Source of the DNA: Chionis minor
Lineage: Eukaryota > Chordata > Aves > Charadriiformes > Chionididae
Assembly (NCBI GenBank): GCA_013398295.1
Contig: VZSF01008858.1
Coordinates: 252,198-316,197 of the forward strand
Reading direction: 5' to 3'
DNA: 64,000 bases
Below, one piece after another: positions 37,798 through 50,590 of this stretch. The notes under the pieces are model-generated. The model worked only from the letters and a program-made list of their open reading frames with translations. It was not told the DNA's origin and did not search any database. How positions within the stretch are numbered: position 1 is the first letter of the stretch; every line of letters starts with the position of its first letter. A program made the position numbers and the translations under genes.

Positions 37798-38340
37798 CTA
37801 TAAGAAAAAAAAATCAAGGGTGAAGCACAGGCTTATGGCATTCTAGAAATGACTAAAGGATTGTTTGTTCCATGCGTAGTAGGAAACATCATCACTAGAG
37901 TAACTGTTTCTAACTGTAACCTGCTAGGAGTAAAAGCCATTTATGCCACTGATCCTTGACTTTAGGGCCCAAAGTTGGGCAAGATCAAACCATGGAGAAA
38001 GAAAGCATTGAACACACATTGCTTAGAGCAAACAGGAGAACTACCAGTCACCAGCTAATTATTGAAGAAAATTTTGTGTGAAATTACCAATGAAAAGATC
38101 AATATGAACCAACTAGACTTGTTGCTCTTGGGCACTGTGGGAAGCTGGCTGGCTGAAAATCACGCATGCTCTCCACCTTCTCCCTTTGTGTCTTGTTTTA
38201 AAAAAAAAAGCAGTAGGATATTTTTTTTGGTGAACAGGTCAGTGATGCTGAACAGAAATAATTATGGCCAGTGAATCACAAATCAATGTAGTGCTGTTAT
38301 TATACACAAGGCAGCCCTGAATCCTAATGGTTCTGCTCTC
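37798..38340. other. AT-rich block of unknown nature
   Basis: The block starts at a run of nine A's and continues through gattgtttgttccatgcg, tcaccagctaattattg, a TTTTGTGTGAAATTACC segment and ttttaaaaaaaaaagcag. It lacks the TAAT density of the other islands and has a more repeat-like texture. It could be a decayed LTR or DNA transposon remnant, an enhancer or an untranslated exon. I cannot assign it. Confidence 0.3.
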
Positions 38341-41300
38341 ATCTGAGTGCGGAGGGCTTATCTGAAAACACAAATAACATATTCCTTTGGGAGCTCAGCC
38401 AAGAGTTGTCAGTGCTGCTGCGGGAACGTCTCCTCACTGGCTTATGACCACGTCGTCTGTGACCTGGGCAATTTGGAAAGGTCAAAGATGGGCAGGAAGA
38501 GCAGAGCCTGCGTCAGCTCTCCTTCCATACACAGTCAGCCCTGTGCCAGCAGGATGCCACCTCCAGAGCCTTCCCCAGGCAGAGGAGAACCCACCCGTGT
38601 GGTCCGATATCGCCCATCTCCGCTCCCGGTTAGCGACAGCAGGGACACAGCCATGCTGGTGCCCAGGGGCAGGTTGGCTCGTGCAGCCCCACTGGCTGCA
38701 AGGAGTACTTTTGGCCACAGATTGTGCTCCTGTGGGAAGGGGAAAGGACAGGGAGACTACACAGGCTGTGAGCAACGTTTCACTTCAGAAGCTTTTATAG
38801 AAAGGCTCCACCACAAGTCTCCTTAGAAAAACATCTTGGTCTTAAAACAGAAGTGCCACATACATGCTGCCGAGCTGTCCCCTGCTCCTGAGAGGAGGAC
38901 CTGCCACCTTCCCACAGCTGCTTCCCACCCCTTACTCCGACTCATTTGAGTGTAGGTGCCCTCCAGTGACAGGTCCCACTACCATTCCCATCTCAATAAG
39001 GCACAGAAAGGCAGCGGGGCAGCGCTTGTTGGGGCTCGGGCAGCCAGGACAAGCTCAAAGCCTGCGCACACCTCCAGACCTCCCTCTCTGCCGTGCAGAC
39101 CCATCCACGGTGCCTGGCGGGGTGACAGCCCTGTCCCCACCCTCTTGTCCTGGTCTGCAGGGACTGGGTTCCTCCACGGGACCCAAATCTGCAGGCAGTG
39201 CCACTGGTGTCCAGGGAAAGCTCAGGGCAGGCAGGGAGAGGGTCCCATCACAATGGCTGCAGCTGGTCTGCATCCCAGTCTCCCAGCATCTGCAGAGAGC
39301 TCCAGATGCTGCGGGGCACGAGGGCCATCGGAGGACAACATGACGTAAGGGACAGGGCCTGGCAGGAATTAGCTCCTTCTCATTCATCCACTCTAATAAG
39401 AACAATCCTTGGTCAGCACAAATTCTTTCATGTTCACTTACAACATCTATTTATAATATCAACAAAACCACAGGACATAACAACCTCAGACACGCTCAAG
39501 AGCTTCCAAGAGTTTCAGACAGAAGAGGGTTTCCACCAGCAGCAACTCCCCGGCAGAAATGAGAGGGTTTTGTGGTTCGGGCTGTGGATGGAGGTGCAGG
39601 AGACCCGGCTCAGCCCAGACAGCGTGGTGGCCCCAGCTGTGCTGCATGGCCCCCATCCCAGGAATGCGGCTCAGGTGTCCGCGGGCAGTGGCCACGCTGG
39701 ATAGAACCAGAGCACATCCCCGGCACGGTCCTCACCCGGCGCCGGCATCGCGCTTGCCCCCTCCCCGTCTCCGTTTCCACCAGACCCTGCACCAACAGCT
39801 TTTTCCTCTCTCCCTCGCCCTGCTCCGTTCTTCTTTACAATTAATACTAGTAATAATTTTAAAATGTCTCTTTCTGCTTGGAGCCAGAGGTCTCCAAGTG
39901 ATGGCTGGGTTTAAAGCAACTCCTGTATCTGCCAGACCCTAGGGAGCACCCAGGTCTTTTCAAGAGTCCTACCAAATCATATAAAGGGCACATAAAAGCG
40001 AGCTTAGCCGCAGAAATAAATGTTTCCTTGGGATCCCTGAGCCCAGACACAACCAAGTTCCTTGAGGGTTTCAGGCCTGGCAGCACTCCTCCCTGCATTT
40101 CACATTTTTGAATCATAATACCCCATTGCTCTGATACGTCACTGGGTTTCCAGTGGCTGCTGGAGCCACGAGCACTCACAGAAAGGCACTGCCTGTTCTC
40201 CTCAGGCTTTGCTGAAGCTGCTGCCTTTCCAAAGCCAGCAGCCTGCATCCACACCGTGAAGCCCCTGAGCTCGGTCTTCTCTTGCATCAGCTTTGCCTCT
40301 GCACAACGGCACTGGCAGAGCGACAGAGGGAACAGAGAACCCTCCTCCCCAAGGGACACGAGGGGAACACGGCTCCGGGTCTGGTCCGGCTGTTTCTGTT
40401 CCAGCCAAACAGCCTGCGAGGTGGCACGTGCTCCGGAGCTGCTGGAAATCCTACCCCCATCCGCAGACCCTTCTCCCTGTTTCTCTTTGGTACCTGCACC
40501 CCAGAGCTGGTGGCACTTGTCCTTGGCCAGCAGGTGAGCGTGAGCAGCGCCCGGGCACCTCAAGAAACACGCTTTTTTAGCCCCAGATGCATTTGGGATC
40601 ATCCAAGGGGCTGCTGTTGGCACAGAGCCGGGCAGTTTGGCAGATACAGCTCTAAAGAAAAAGAGGAGGGGAAAAAAAACTGTGGAAAAATGTCCCCTCC
40701 AGCCCTCTTGTTGAATTAAACCACATGTATATTTTTAAAACACAGCGGAAAGGAACAACTCTCCAGCACATGTTCAAGAGCAGAGTCTTATTTCAGAGAT
40801 TTCGAAAAATTAGTGGCTGAATGCTGAAACAATATAGCCTTTAGACGAGGGCATTTGGAAGTGATTAACGAGCCTGAACTCATGCGTTCAAAATAAAAAG
40901 TTAGTACCTCACGCTGGTAACAACTGTCAGCTACTAAAAATCTGAGGAGGGGGGAAGAAATCAAACTCAACCCTGCATAATCTAACACTCCAAATCAGCA
41001 GGAGACCGCTGGCACGCCTGCCAGCCCGCCCCTTCCCTGGGCGCATTGTCCCCCAACCTCCCGCTCATCCCCGTGGAGGGGATGGACGCCCCAGCCACGC
41101 TGCGATGGGGGTCTCGGGGGGGCCGTGCACCCCAGGCTGCACAGCCCCATTCTGTCACCTTCCGGGGGCCAACAGGGCGGCTCTGGAGCAACGTCCCACA
41201 GGAGCTGCAGACTGACTCCTGCACGGGGCACAGCCCCAGCAAACCACACGGGAACAGGCGAGGGGCTGAGCTTCGCGAGGAACTGCCTGCTCCTGCTGCC

Positions 41301-44300
41301 AGTCTTCCTGCCTTTTAAACAGTAAAAATCAAAAATCTGCCCAGACCTGGCAGCTCTGTGCCCTGAAGGAAGCCCCGCCAGCTGCGCGCTGGGGCGTAAG
41401 CGGTGCACGAGGGAGATCTTGCCCTCCCTTTGAACATTAAACCTGCTCTGCTTTTCAGGGACTTTTCGGCTTAGCAGCAAGAGACTGAAGCGCTCCAGCG
41501 CTGTGTTGGTGGTATGAAGATCAAACAGCTCAGGAAGCCTTAGTTAAGCAAGAATCACACCTCGCGCTGTAACGTAGAAGTTGCCTCTCCCACCCCCAAA
41601 TCTGAAGCGGTTAAGGAGGACGTTTGTCCCCTGTGTCAGCCAGCCCAGGGCAAAGGCAGCACCGAGGCACCCTAGGGGGCTCAGCCCCACTGCAGGGGGG
41701 CTCCAAAAGCTTCTCCCTGTGCCCATACCACCACCAGCGTCCCCAGCATCGCAAAAAGATGCAAAGCCCAGAACTCTTGGCACATTTTCCCTCTCTGTAT
41801 AACCGAGACCAGGCTGAATTCCCACAGGAGCAGCGCTGCTGGTGACAGCGGACTACGTCGAGGGTGCAGCTGTGCCACCACACAGAGCATCCCACCCCGC
41901 TCCTGGTGCTGCCAGGAGGGCAGCTGGAGGACAGGGACAACGGGGAGACCCTGCGGAATGGGAACACCCCCAGACAGAGCCTGGCCCCCACTTGCAAGCT
42001 GAGCTCCAAGCCTGCAGGGCCAGGCTTGACACCTGGTTCACAGGCACGTGGGACTTGGAGAGCTGCAGAGGGGACTGCTGGGGGCACGTCTGTCTGTCTG
42101 TCCTCCACGGATGGGCTGCGGAGGCAAGAGCCAGCCTGCGAGAGCTCACTGTCCCAGTGGAGACGTCTGGGTGCATCCCGGGCTGCCCAGCCCCTCCCAG
42201 AGACCTTACACAGGGTCTCTGCCCTGGAGCCGCGGCACATCCCCACCAGGCCAGGGCCAGGCTGCATTTCGGGTTGGGAGCTGTACAGAAATTAACTTCC
42301 CCATATCTCATGCCTGAGAGCTTAAAGAAAAATAGATGTTTTGAATTTGCTTCAGTAAAAAGAAATGTTGGTAACATGACCAACATCTGGGAGCTTAAAA
42401 TGAAACCAGACTGTTCTTCCTCTGCAAGGAGCAAACCCACCCTCAACCCGCCGAGCCTGGCAGCCCCCGTCACACACAGCTGGTGCTCCGGTGATGGGAG
42501 CCCCGGGGTGAGCGGCTGTGGTCCTCTGTGGCGGGACGAGGACCTGGGCTCTGCCTGCGTCCCCTGCCATATGTTTTCTCCCTGCCTCAATGAAGATTTG
42601 GCTGTTTCAGCAGCACCCAGAAATTCATGGCATTTTGGAAATTAGCCCAGGATTTTCCACCCTTCTCATTTCTTTGTTTTGTTCTCAAGTCTGTCTGAAT
42701 CGCCTGCTGCTTCGCTGGTTTTTCCTGGGCTGGGTGACAGTCAGGAGCTGTCTCACACACACGTGCGCCAGTGGTGCCATTAGCTGAAGTGTCCAGGATC
42801 TGGAGCAGACAAGATGCTCTGGCAGAACAATCCCAAACCCCCACTAGCTCAGCCAGACCCAGCTCTCTGAAACCCCAACCTGCCCCCATCCCTGAGAGCT
42901 TTCTCGGGACACCTCTGGACACGGCGCAGCAGGCAGACCCCGCATGCTGATCTCCTGCCCTTGGAGGGCAAGAGAGAAGGGACTGTGAGGAACCCCCCGA
43001 GCCCAACAGTCAGCTCCCTCCAGCCCACACGTGCAGACACAGCATTTGGTGTCCTTCCCATCAATGGGAACGTGCTGCAAGTGCTGCCAACAGGCCAAGC
43101 TGCAGCCCCTTGCCAACCCTGCAGCCAGGAGAGCAGGGCACCAGCAGCACAGGACAGCAGGAGGGACACCCTTGCTCACCAGATCTCTACAGCGCACTTG
43201 GAGAAGCATCTGCCTCCAGAAGAGCAGCCTTTCCAAGCTTCTAAACCCAGCTGTACCATGCTTTTGCCCAGTGCTGCAGAGATGCAGCACGCTTGCCTGC
43301 ACAGGGCACACGGAGGTTCCCAGTCAGACTCCCACCAGACCTTTGTTTTAGATTTAGAGAAATACAACCTGACAGCAGCACACAGTACCCGCTGCTTCTA
43401 GCCAGGAGCTTTTCATACAGTCCTTGCCAACTGCAGCACACCTTTTGCTACGCCAGCCCACGCATCACAGAGCTGGGCTTCGGCACCAGCCAGGAGACAG
43501 GAAGGGAGAGATTCCCAGCGATGAGAGCAACAGAGATACAGCAGCCGGCCACAGCACCCCTCACGGCCACGCTGCGGCACGCCGCATCCCCTGCGCGCTG
43601 GACCTGCACTTTTGCCTCTTGCACTTGCCCCAGAGTTTCCCACTGAAGAGTCTCAGCCTTTGGGCGCAGAAGTCGTCCCAGGGCAGGGTCTCAACCCCGT
43701 ATCAGTTATCTCACTGCGAACAGGGAGAGCATCTCCACATCAGCATGGAGACTGGCTGCCGGGACCCGGACATCACAACCTCTCTTGAACAACAGGCATC
43801 TGTGACCCTCCTGCGTTCACACGAAAGACCCACCATCTCTGCGGCACACCCCTCCACTTCTCCCCAAAGATGAAGACCCACGTCCAAGCAGAGACAAGTG
43901 TGCAGTGGGGAACAGAAACTGGTGCTGCCAGGAGAGGGCACAGAACGCTCCCAGAGCCAGGGGATGCGGCCCCTGTTAATCTGCTAAGGTTGAAGCATAA
44001 ATAGCTTTCTTAGCCGAAAGGCATTGAATGCAGTTCTGACTCCACTCAGGAGCATTCCTGAGCACAGATCATTATTATTATTATTTTCTTGTTTCTTTAA
44101 CGATGTTGAACATGCTCCGAGACCCTTAATCACAGAGGAGATTACAGCAGACTCCCGGAGGGCTGACGAATGGGCTGAGGAAGGCCAAGAATAGCTGCAC
44201 TGACAGCAGCTGCCAGGAGCAGCCTTTGAGGGGAGATGAGGGATCAGGGAGGGGAGCAGCCCTTTCCCCATGCCCCGGGCAGGAGGCTCCCACCCGGCTC

Positions 44301-44875
44301 CCTCTGTGCCACGGGAAGGCTGGAGGGAGCCAGGCATGGGAGGAGCCCCCTCCAGCGCTGCTGGGTCGCCCGGGCTGTGACCACAAACCTGCCCCAGCAT
44401 CTCGGGTCCCCCGAGCTCCCCTCCCTGGGCACACCACTGCGCAGGCAGGCTGGGAGCGCCTCGCATCCATCGCTTCCTCCAGCACCGCTTAATCCAGGAT
44501 TGGGGAAAGGGAGAATGGAGCATTTTGGTCCCACAGCCGTTCCTGCAGCCACCAAGGATGTGCCAGGGTGCCACAGGCACTGCCCCACCAGCCCGGGAGA
44601 GGTGCTGGTCCACAGCCACTCGCCCCATCCAAGAGATTTGAGCACCGTGTCAGGGACAATTCTCATGTTTTGGAGCATACTGTAAAGCCAGCAGCAAATT
44701 GCTTCCAAAAGGGTTTGTCTCTCCAGGCACGTTGCAGAAGGCAGCAAGGGAAGAGCCTCAGAGCCCTCCTGCTCCCCAGACCGGCCCTCGCCCACTCCCA
44801 GGTTCTCGTGTGGGAAACCCCGGACTCGCTCTGCACAGAGCACAAGGCATTTTCCCTTGATATCAATCTCATGGC
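38341..44875. other. intergenic, no gene seen
   Basis: GC-balanced to GC-rich sequence has AT-richer intervals at 39400-39500, 39835-39870 and 40700-40985. An (ATT)5 microsatellite lies at 44071-44085. No exon, RNA gene or mobile element is recognised among the many mirror-image open frames. Confidence 0.65.
44071..44085 (+). repeat. (ATT)5 microsatellite
   Basis: Five ATT units (attattattattatt) run into a T-rich tail, ttcttgtttcttt. Confidence 0.9.
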
Positions 44876-45290
44876 TTATCCTTTGATTTTGTAAAATAAA
44901 AAGATGACTATTTTAAATGAAATATATTCCTTCATATGACACGAGGAATTATGAATTGATAAGGATTTCCTATTATCTTATAAAATCTACCACGCCAATC
45001 CTTCAGTGAGGCCGTGCCCATAATTGCAAGCAGATGTCTTTCTCTGCTGACACGTTAAATAGAAGCAGAAAGACCCGCTGCTATCTCCCATCAACAATTT
45101 GCACTAAAGCAGAGAACAGATTTTCACAGAACAGGACTGCTGGAGGAGAAGGGAGATTAAGTTCCTGCAGATCAGGCCTCTAAGCATTACAGCAAAACAA
45201 GGCAGCTCAGGAAAACAATGAACTCTAAACAGTCCCTAATCCCAAAGTAACCAAAAGCTTTTGTGAAGGAAAATGAATCTGCTGAAACTA
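44876..45290. promoter_or_regulatory. AT-rich island, conserved-enhancer candidate
   Basis: The block contains cctttgattttgtaaaat (TCF/LEF-like CTTTGAT), gactattttaaatgaaat, gaattatgaattgataagg and cctattatcttataaaatc. It lies about 150 bp before the plus-strand CR1 fragment, with AT content falling after 45060. Confidence 0.35.
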
Positions 45291-45439
45291 ATACTGCCAG
45301 AGCCCAAGGAGAGCTCAGAGACTGGGGTAATGCACCGCGAAGACGAGATTATCCAGCTGACAAGTCCCCGTGTTCACCCTCCACGTATGCTGTCTGCACA
45401 GTATTGGCTTTCGGATGTCTATATTAGCGGGGGCTGGAG

Positions 45440-45878
45440 AGGGGGCAGCGAAGGGCCATGAAGATGGTTAGGGGGCTGGAGCATCTTTCTTGTGAGGGAT
45501 TTGGGCCTTTTTAGTCTAGAGAAGAGAAGGCTGAGGGGGATCTCATCAATGTCTACAAACACTTAAAGGGAGGGGGCCAGGAGGAGGAGGCCAGGCTTTT
45601 CTCAGTGGTGCCCAGTGACAGGTCAAGGGGCAATGGATATAAAATCGAATATAGGAAGTTCCATCTCAACGTGAGGAGGAACTTCTTTCCTTTGAGGGTG
45701 GCAGAGCGCTGGAACAGGCTGCCCAGAGAGGTGGTGGAGTCTCAGACTTTGGAGACATTCCCAACCCACCTGGATGCCATCCTGTGCACCCTGCTCTGGG
45801 TGCCCCTGCTCTGGCAGGGGCTTGGACCAGGTGATCTCCAGAGGTCCCTTCCAACCCTCAATATTCTGTGATTCTGTG
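45440..45878 (+). mobile_element. CR1 LINE 3' fragment, plus strand
   Basis: The sequence follows the avian CR1 3' region. It begins near gggccatgaagatggtta, continues through ctagagaagagaaggctgag, and includes a reverse-transcriptase C-terminal remnant reading [23 protein letters not shown]. It ends with cccttccaaccctcaatattctgtg, then the CR1 terminal repeat (attctgtg twice). It is 5'-truncated, as most CR1 copies are. The left edge is approximate (within about 15 bp). CR1 is the dominant non-LTR retrotransposon of birds and has no poly(A) tail. Confidence 0.93.
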
Positions 45879-46189
45879 TATAAAACCCGGCGGGAAAGCA
45901 ACACAACCCTGAGGATGGCACAGCCATGGCTCCCCATGCCCTGGGACGCCCACTGGGTCCCCACGCTGCCTGGCGCAGACAGGGGACACACTGCCCCAGC
46001 GCGCACCCTCGGGTCCCTTCGCCACAGGCGGCCATGGAGCCCAGCAGTGACGCCCAGCCGCTAACCCCAGGTGGGTCTGGCTGCTCCGAGCCTCCCCGCT
46101 AGTTCTGCTCCCATTGGACTACCCAGCTCCAGCCCCCAGGGTACGGAGATGTGCGGCTGGAGGCTGCCCCATCTGCTTTTGGGCAGAGC
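45879..46189. other. GC-rich spacer, no gene seen
   Basis: This short GC-rich segment lies between the CR1 fragment and the AT-rich island. Nothing in it is recognisable. Confidence 0.6.
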
Positions 46190-46550
46190 ACAGAGCCCAG
46201 GTATTCCGCAGCAGCCCGGGAATTATCAATAGAAGTGGAAGTGACAGGGTGTTTAGCAAACATTAAACCCAGGAAGCTTAAAAGGTCTTCCAGGATTATT
46301 AAATAAACATTTAGGGTGAGCGAGAGGGAAGAATATGAAACAGTGAAGAAATTGTAAACACTCTGGAGCAGGCGGTTAGGGGCTACACTAATTCAACTGG
46401 GCAGCACCGTGTTTAATAATTAAAGTAGTACCACCCATAATTATGCCTCAGCTCTCCGGCAAGCACTAATTCAAGGGGAGAGACTTTTATAAACATTTAG
46501 CCTGATATTAACATTTTATTAAGACCATTTAACATACAACTTTAAACATG
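46190..46550. promoter_or_regulatory. AT-rich island, strongest enhancer candidate near SFRP1
   Basis: The block contains gggaattatcaatagaag, ggattattaaataaac, ctacactaattcaact, gtttaataattaaagtag, cccataattatgcctc, agcactaattcaagg and a TTATTAAGACC segment. TAAT/ATTA cores recur at short intervals over 350 bp, and the edges are sharp. It lies about 6.3 kb past the presumed SFRP1 mRNA end. Conservation is untested. Confidence 0.45.
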
Positions 46551-47984
46551 CCATCCTGGCCTGCCTGCAGCCGCAGTGTGCCAGCTCGGCGGAGCTGGGT
46601 CACCAGCAGCCCCGCACTATCCCCAGTCTCTTTCCACCATCCCAGGCTGGAAGCGCGGTCCTTAAACCCACACTCGGCCCCAGCATCCCATCCCAGCTGC
46701 TCACCCTCCCTTAGCAGCCCAGGGAGGGCACAGGGGTCTCGAGGAGGGGCGAGAAAATCAAATCCCACCCTTCGTGCAGAAGTGGGATGCTCAGCTCACA
46801 GCCCGGTGACCAGCCCGGGCCCCCTGCCAGCCAGCGCCACCGGCTTGGTAAGGACAGCACGGCCATCAGCATCGTGCAGCCACACAAAGGGGTGGCAGTT
46901 CATTATTTGTGGTGTTCAATGTTGTTCTGAGTACCGTACCTGAGTGGCTGTGCACGTGCTCACTAGCCTGCCGAAGATAAATGCACTAATCTTCATTTCT
47001 TTTCAAGTAAAAGCAGAGATACTCACTCCCCACCATTCTTCTGGGGCTATAATTTATTTATGCACAACATACACGTCCTAGTAAATTAATCTCTCAGCCA
47101 CATTAATAACTGAAGAGTTTGAAGAAAGTCAGACTGAGGTAGCGAACTGCAAAAGCAGAGGTTGTTGATAGTGTAACGTGCCCCAAGCTGAACTGGCCAG
47201 TTTTAGTAACTGTACCGAGGTATCTTTACATTTAGGGTTCCTGGCAATGGCTTCGGAGCAGCACAGGGAGCACCTGCTTGCCAGCAGCACTGGACCCAAA
47301 TACACACTCAAGCACCCAGCATCATCTCTGGTTCTGTCATCTGTCTCCTATTACTGCCCGAGAAACGCCCCGCACTGTGGCACAAAGTGCACTTTTGGGA
47401 TCTGCTCCGCAGCACATGGCCCTACCCAGAACATGGGCTGCAGCCTCACAGCAGCCAGTCCTGGCCTGAAAAGTTCATCAGTTGTCATTTTGGAAGCAGG
47501 TCATGATATGGGCACTTCACTTTTTGCCTGTGTTGCGGGGAACCATCTCCTGGAACAATCAGGAGGTCTCACAAGCGCAGCCGGGACAGGCAAGTCAGAA
47601 CATCTTTTCCAGGCAGACGCTGGATCTCGGCAGAGCACATCCACAGACATCACTTGTGCGACATGCCACCCACCGTATCAACAAATGCTACTTTCTGTTG
47701 TCCCCAACAGACCTTTCTTCTGTAAATTTGGTCTAACATGCACAAAGCAACCGCAGGGGATTCCAAAGAGAGCCGTTCCCTGCACCTCAAGGGCGGGAGC
47801 GGAGACCTGGATCCCAAAGACTGCAAGCAGCCCCAGCCTGCGCTGGCTGCCATCAGGTATGGCTCCTTCCCGCCATGTCCTGGCATTCCTCCTCCTCCCT
47901 TCTAGAGCAACGGCTTGGCAAACATCTCCTCTTTGTCTCTAAAGGAAAAATGTTACAGACAGCAGCGGATTTCCAGGCATTTCT
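46551..47984. other. intergenic with a long open frame
   Basis: AT-richer DNA at 46900-47130 precedes a 254-codon plus-strand open frame (47178-47942) opening on GTG, with an internal ATG near 47247. The frame is rich in Ser, Ala, Thr and Cys and has no recognisable domain. I do not call it a gene. Confidence 0.55.
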
Positions 47985-48190
47985 GCAGAAAAGCGGGACT
48001 GTTTGCCGGTTGCTGGCAGCTCTCGGGATCTTGGCAGGCTGCGAGCGAAGCCCGCTGTGCAGCGGAGCGCCGATGCCCCCGCGCCGGCGAGTGGAGACAG
48101 ATCCATCACTCCGATGAGGCGAGAGGAGTGGGGCGCCAGGCCCCCCCGGCGCTCGCGGTCCCTGGCACATCCTGCCCCCGATGGCAGGGG
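47985..48190. promoter_or_regulatory. minor CpG cluster
   Basis: CG steps cluster around gcgagcgaagcccgc and gcgccggcgagtgg. The block is short and has no associated recognisable exon. It could be a weak regulatory island. Confidence 0.25.
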
Positions 48191-50394
48191 TGCAGCAGAC
48201 CCCGCTCCCCCCATGCAGACAGCATTCTTGTGGCAGGCTGCCGGTCCAGCGGAGATTCCAGCCTCTGCTGGGAAGGTCTTGAAACAAAGCCCTCATTTTC
48301 CAGGGGCTGGGAGGGTTCCACGGTGCGGCCAGCCACCCTGACAGGTTGATCCGCACTCCCTCCCTCGCGGCTCCCTGGGATGCAGCTTGGCTTAGGGAAG
48401 CCACGTGCTGCGGAGCCCCCAGACCCTGCACGTGGGTCTGTGCGCAAGGCAGGCGAGAAGCTTCCAAGAGCGGAGGAGCCAGCCAGCTCGCCCCGCTGGG
48501 CGAGAAGGACATTCAAGCGTGACTTGGACACCTATGGGCTATCAAAAGGGAGCAGCTTTGCCAACGGGTAGCATGCTTGGAGGCTCAGATGGGATTAGTC
48601 GGGGAAGAAGCAGTAATAAAAAAATGTCTGTTCCTTTGCAAAACAGAGATTTTTTTAGAAGCACTTGCTAAAGGTGCTGGAAGACTTTTTCCCCACTTGA
48701 TCTAACTGAGGCCACTCTCTGTGGCGGTGCCGCTGTGGCATGCACGGGGCTTGGCTGGGTGTTGCTTGACTGGAACGGAAAAAAAGAGCCTCTGCGTCAG
48801 GGAACAAGGGTTTCCAAACACAACTCTGGCCTTGGGGTGGAGGTTGGCTTTAATTATGTGTGTGTGTGTCCTTTTTAAGGGTCATCCAGCGTGATTTAGT
48901 GAGAAAGCAGGAGCAGCCACTGAAACACAGTGGAGCGTTTTCTCTGCAATGCTACTGGGGTTGGGGAGTGTTTCGCTGTGGCTTTGGAGGACGTTCCAGA
49001 AGGGACCTCCGCCGTCCACCCAGCAGCCCTTTGCTGCCTGGCCCCACTCTTTAGCCACGGGGGGCTCAGGAGCCCCCCAACCCTCCCGGGCACTGCACCG
49101 AGCTGTGATCACCGTGAATGCAGCTCCATCTGCCAGCAAAAGGAAGGAGCTTGCTATTTCTGTTATTGCTGTTTCTTGTTATTTTTCTGTTATTTCTGCT
49201 ATTATTATTGCAGGATCCATGTTACCTATTTTTGAAAAGCTGATTAAATAGGGAACTTGTGCAGAAAGGCGAGAGTCTGACTGATGAGCCAGATCAGTCA
49301 ATGATGAGCCGACTGCAGTCCCAGAGTTATCTGGAGGATCCTGTGGCACCCTTGCTCCCAGCTCCTGCTGTTTCCAGCCCCGTTGTGCCTCAGCTGATGC
49401 TGCCCCCAGATCCACCCGCAGACTCGCTCACAACCCGCAAACCCTCCACTACCCCAGTGCAATGTAGCTGCCGCGCAGCTGCTACCCCCAGGGCAGAGCA
49501 TTCCCCCCGACTTCTCGGAGGAACAAGCAATGGCCAAGACACAGGCAGGGGCGGCTGCTCCGGTCGCAACAGAGGCCCCTTGTCCCCACCCGTCCCCAGC
49601 CACGCAGCAGTGGGCGGCAGGGGAGCGGGCAGGAGCAGCACTTCCCACGTCCACGTGCCCTCCCGCAGCTCAGGGCTCGCTCAGCCAGAGGTGGGACCTT
49701 TGCATCCATCTGTTCTTGATGGATCTTTTCCACAAAAGCATCTGACAGGAAAGGAACCATTTCTCTCCCGCTTCCTGCTCTGTTTATCATCTGGGGACGT
49801 TACAAGCTCCCTGCTCGGGCTCCGTACGTCTCTCCGGGTCTATGCTTTTGCATGGCCACAGGCAGAAAGGCATCCCCTGCTTTGCAGGGGTTTATCTCCG
49901 TATTAGAGCATCAACATCTTCCCTGTTTGTGAAGATGATCTACAGAGCCCTCTGCCACTCCAGCAGGTCATTAGACCCTCAGGCAGAAGCGTGAAAAGGG
50001 AAAGCTGGCAATTTGCAGCGCAAGGCTGCAACACCCACGCGTGCCCTACAAAGGCTGAGGAACTCCGGAAGGAATGAGGGCTTGGATGTGGGTTGCTGCT
50101 GAGCCCTGCTGAGAGGGCAACAGCTCCGCTGTGGGACCAGCCTGCTGCCTGCAAAGGAGCAGGTCAAGGCAGGAGTCCCCTTCCCTTCCAGACGCTGTCA
50201 CCGGGCCGCCCGGAGCAGCTGGGGCACATCGCTCCCCCGTCCTGCGCAATACGAATAGAACTGCACATCAGACACACCAGGCTGGTATCCGCTCTTCTGC
50301 AGAAGAAGAAATCCTCCCTAATTGCTCAACTGTTCCTTCCAGCCTTGCATTTCCCAGCAGGGGTCAAAGCAGAATGCAGACTGCCAGCAACATA
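48191..50394. other. intergenic with simple repeats
   Basis: A (TG)6 tract lies at 48857-48869. A T-rich imperfect repeat of ctgttatt-type units lies at about 49157-49213. The rest is GC-balanced, with mirror-image open frames and no recognised gene. Confidence 0.65.
49157..49213 (+). repeat. imperfect (CTGTTATT)-type tandem repeat
   Basis: Units of ttctgttatt, gctgtttcttg, ttctgttattt and ctgctattatt follow one another and end in attgcag. The end looks like a splice acceptor, but no recognisable exon follows. Confidence 0.6.
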
Positions 50395-50590
50395 AAAAAT
50401 TAATTGAGGGATGGAAGATGACTTGTATAGCATGAAAGAAAGTCGTATTTGTTTATAACTTAACTGCAAACTGAAGGCCAGAAACTCAATTAACAGGCTG
50501 TACTTAACAGAAGGAATGCTGGACCAAACAAGATAAACATTATTGGGAGGATAAATTGAGTCACAAAAGGATGATATTTTATTCTATGTA
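50395..50590. promoter_or_regulatory. AT-rich island, conserved-enhancer candidate
   Basis: The block contains aaaaaattaattgaggg, gtatttgtttataactta, aaactcaattaacaggc and gataaacattattggg. It is a compact AT-rich block between GC-rich flanks, about 2.3 kb past the presumed SFRP1 mRNA end. Confidence 0.35.

Noticed and set aside
45605..45871. 88-codon frame with reverse-transcriptase-like residues as a host gene
   Set aside because: It is a remnant of the CR1 element annotated at 45440-45878.
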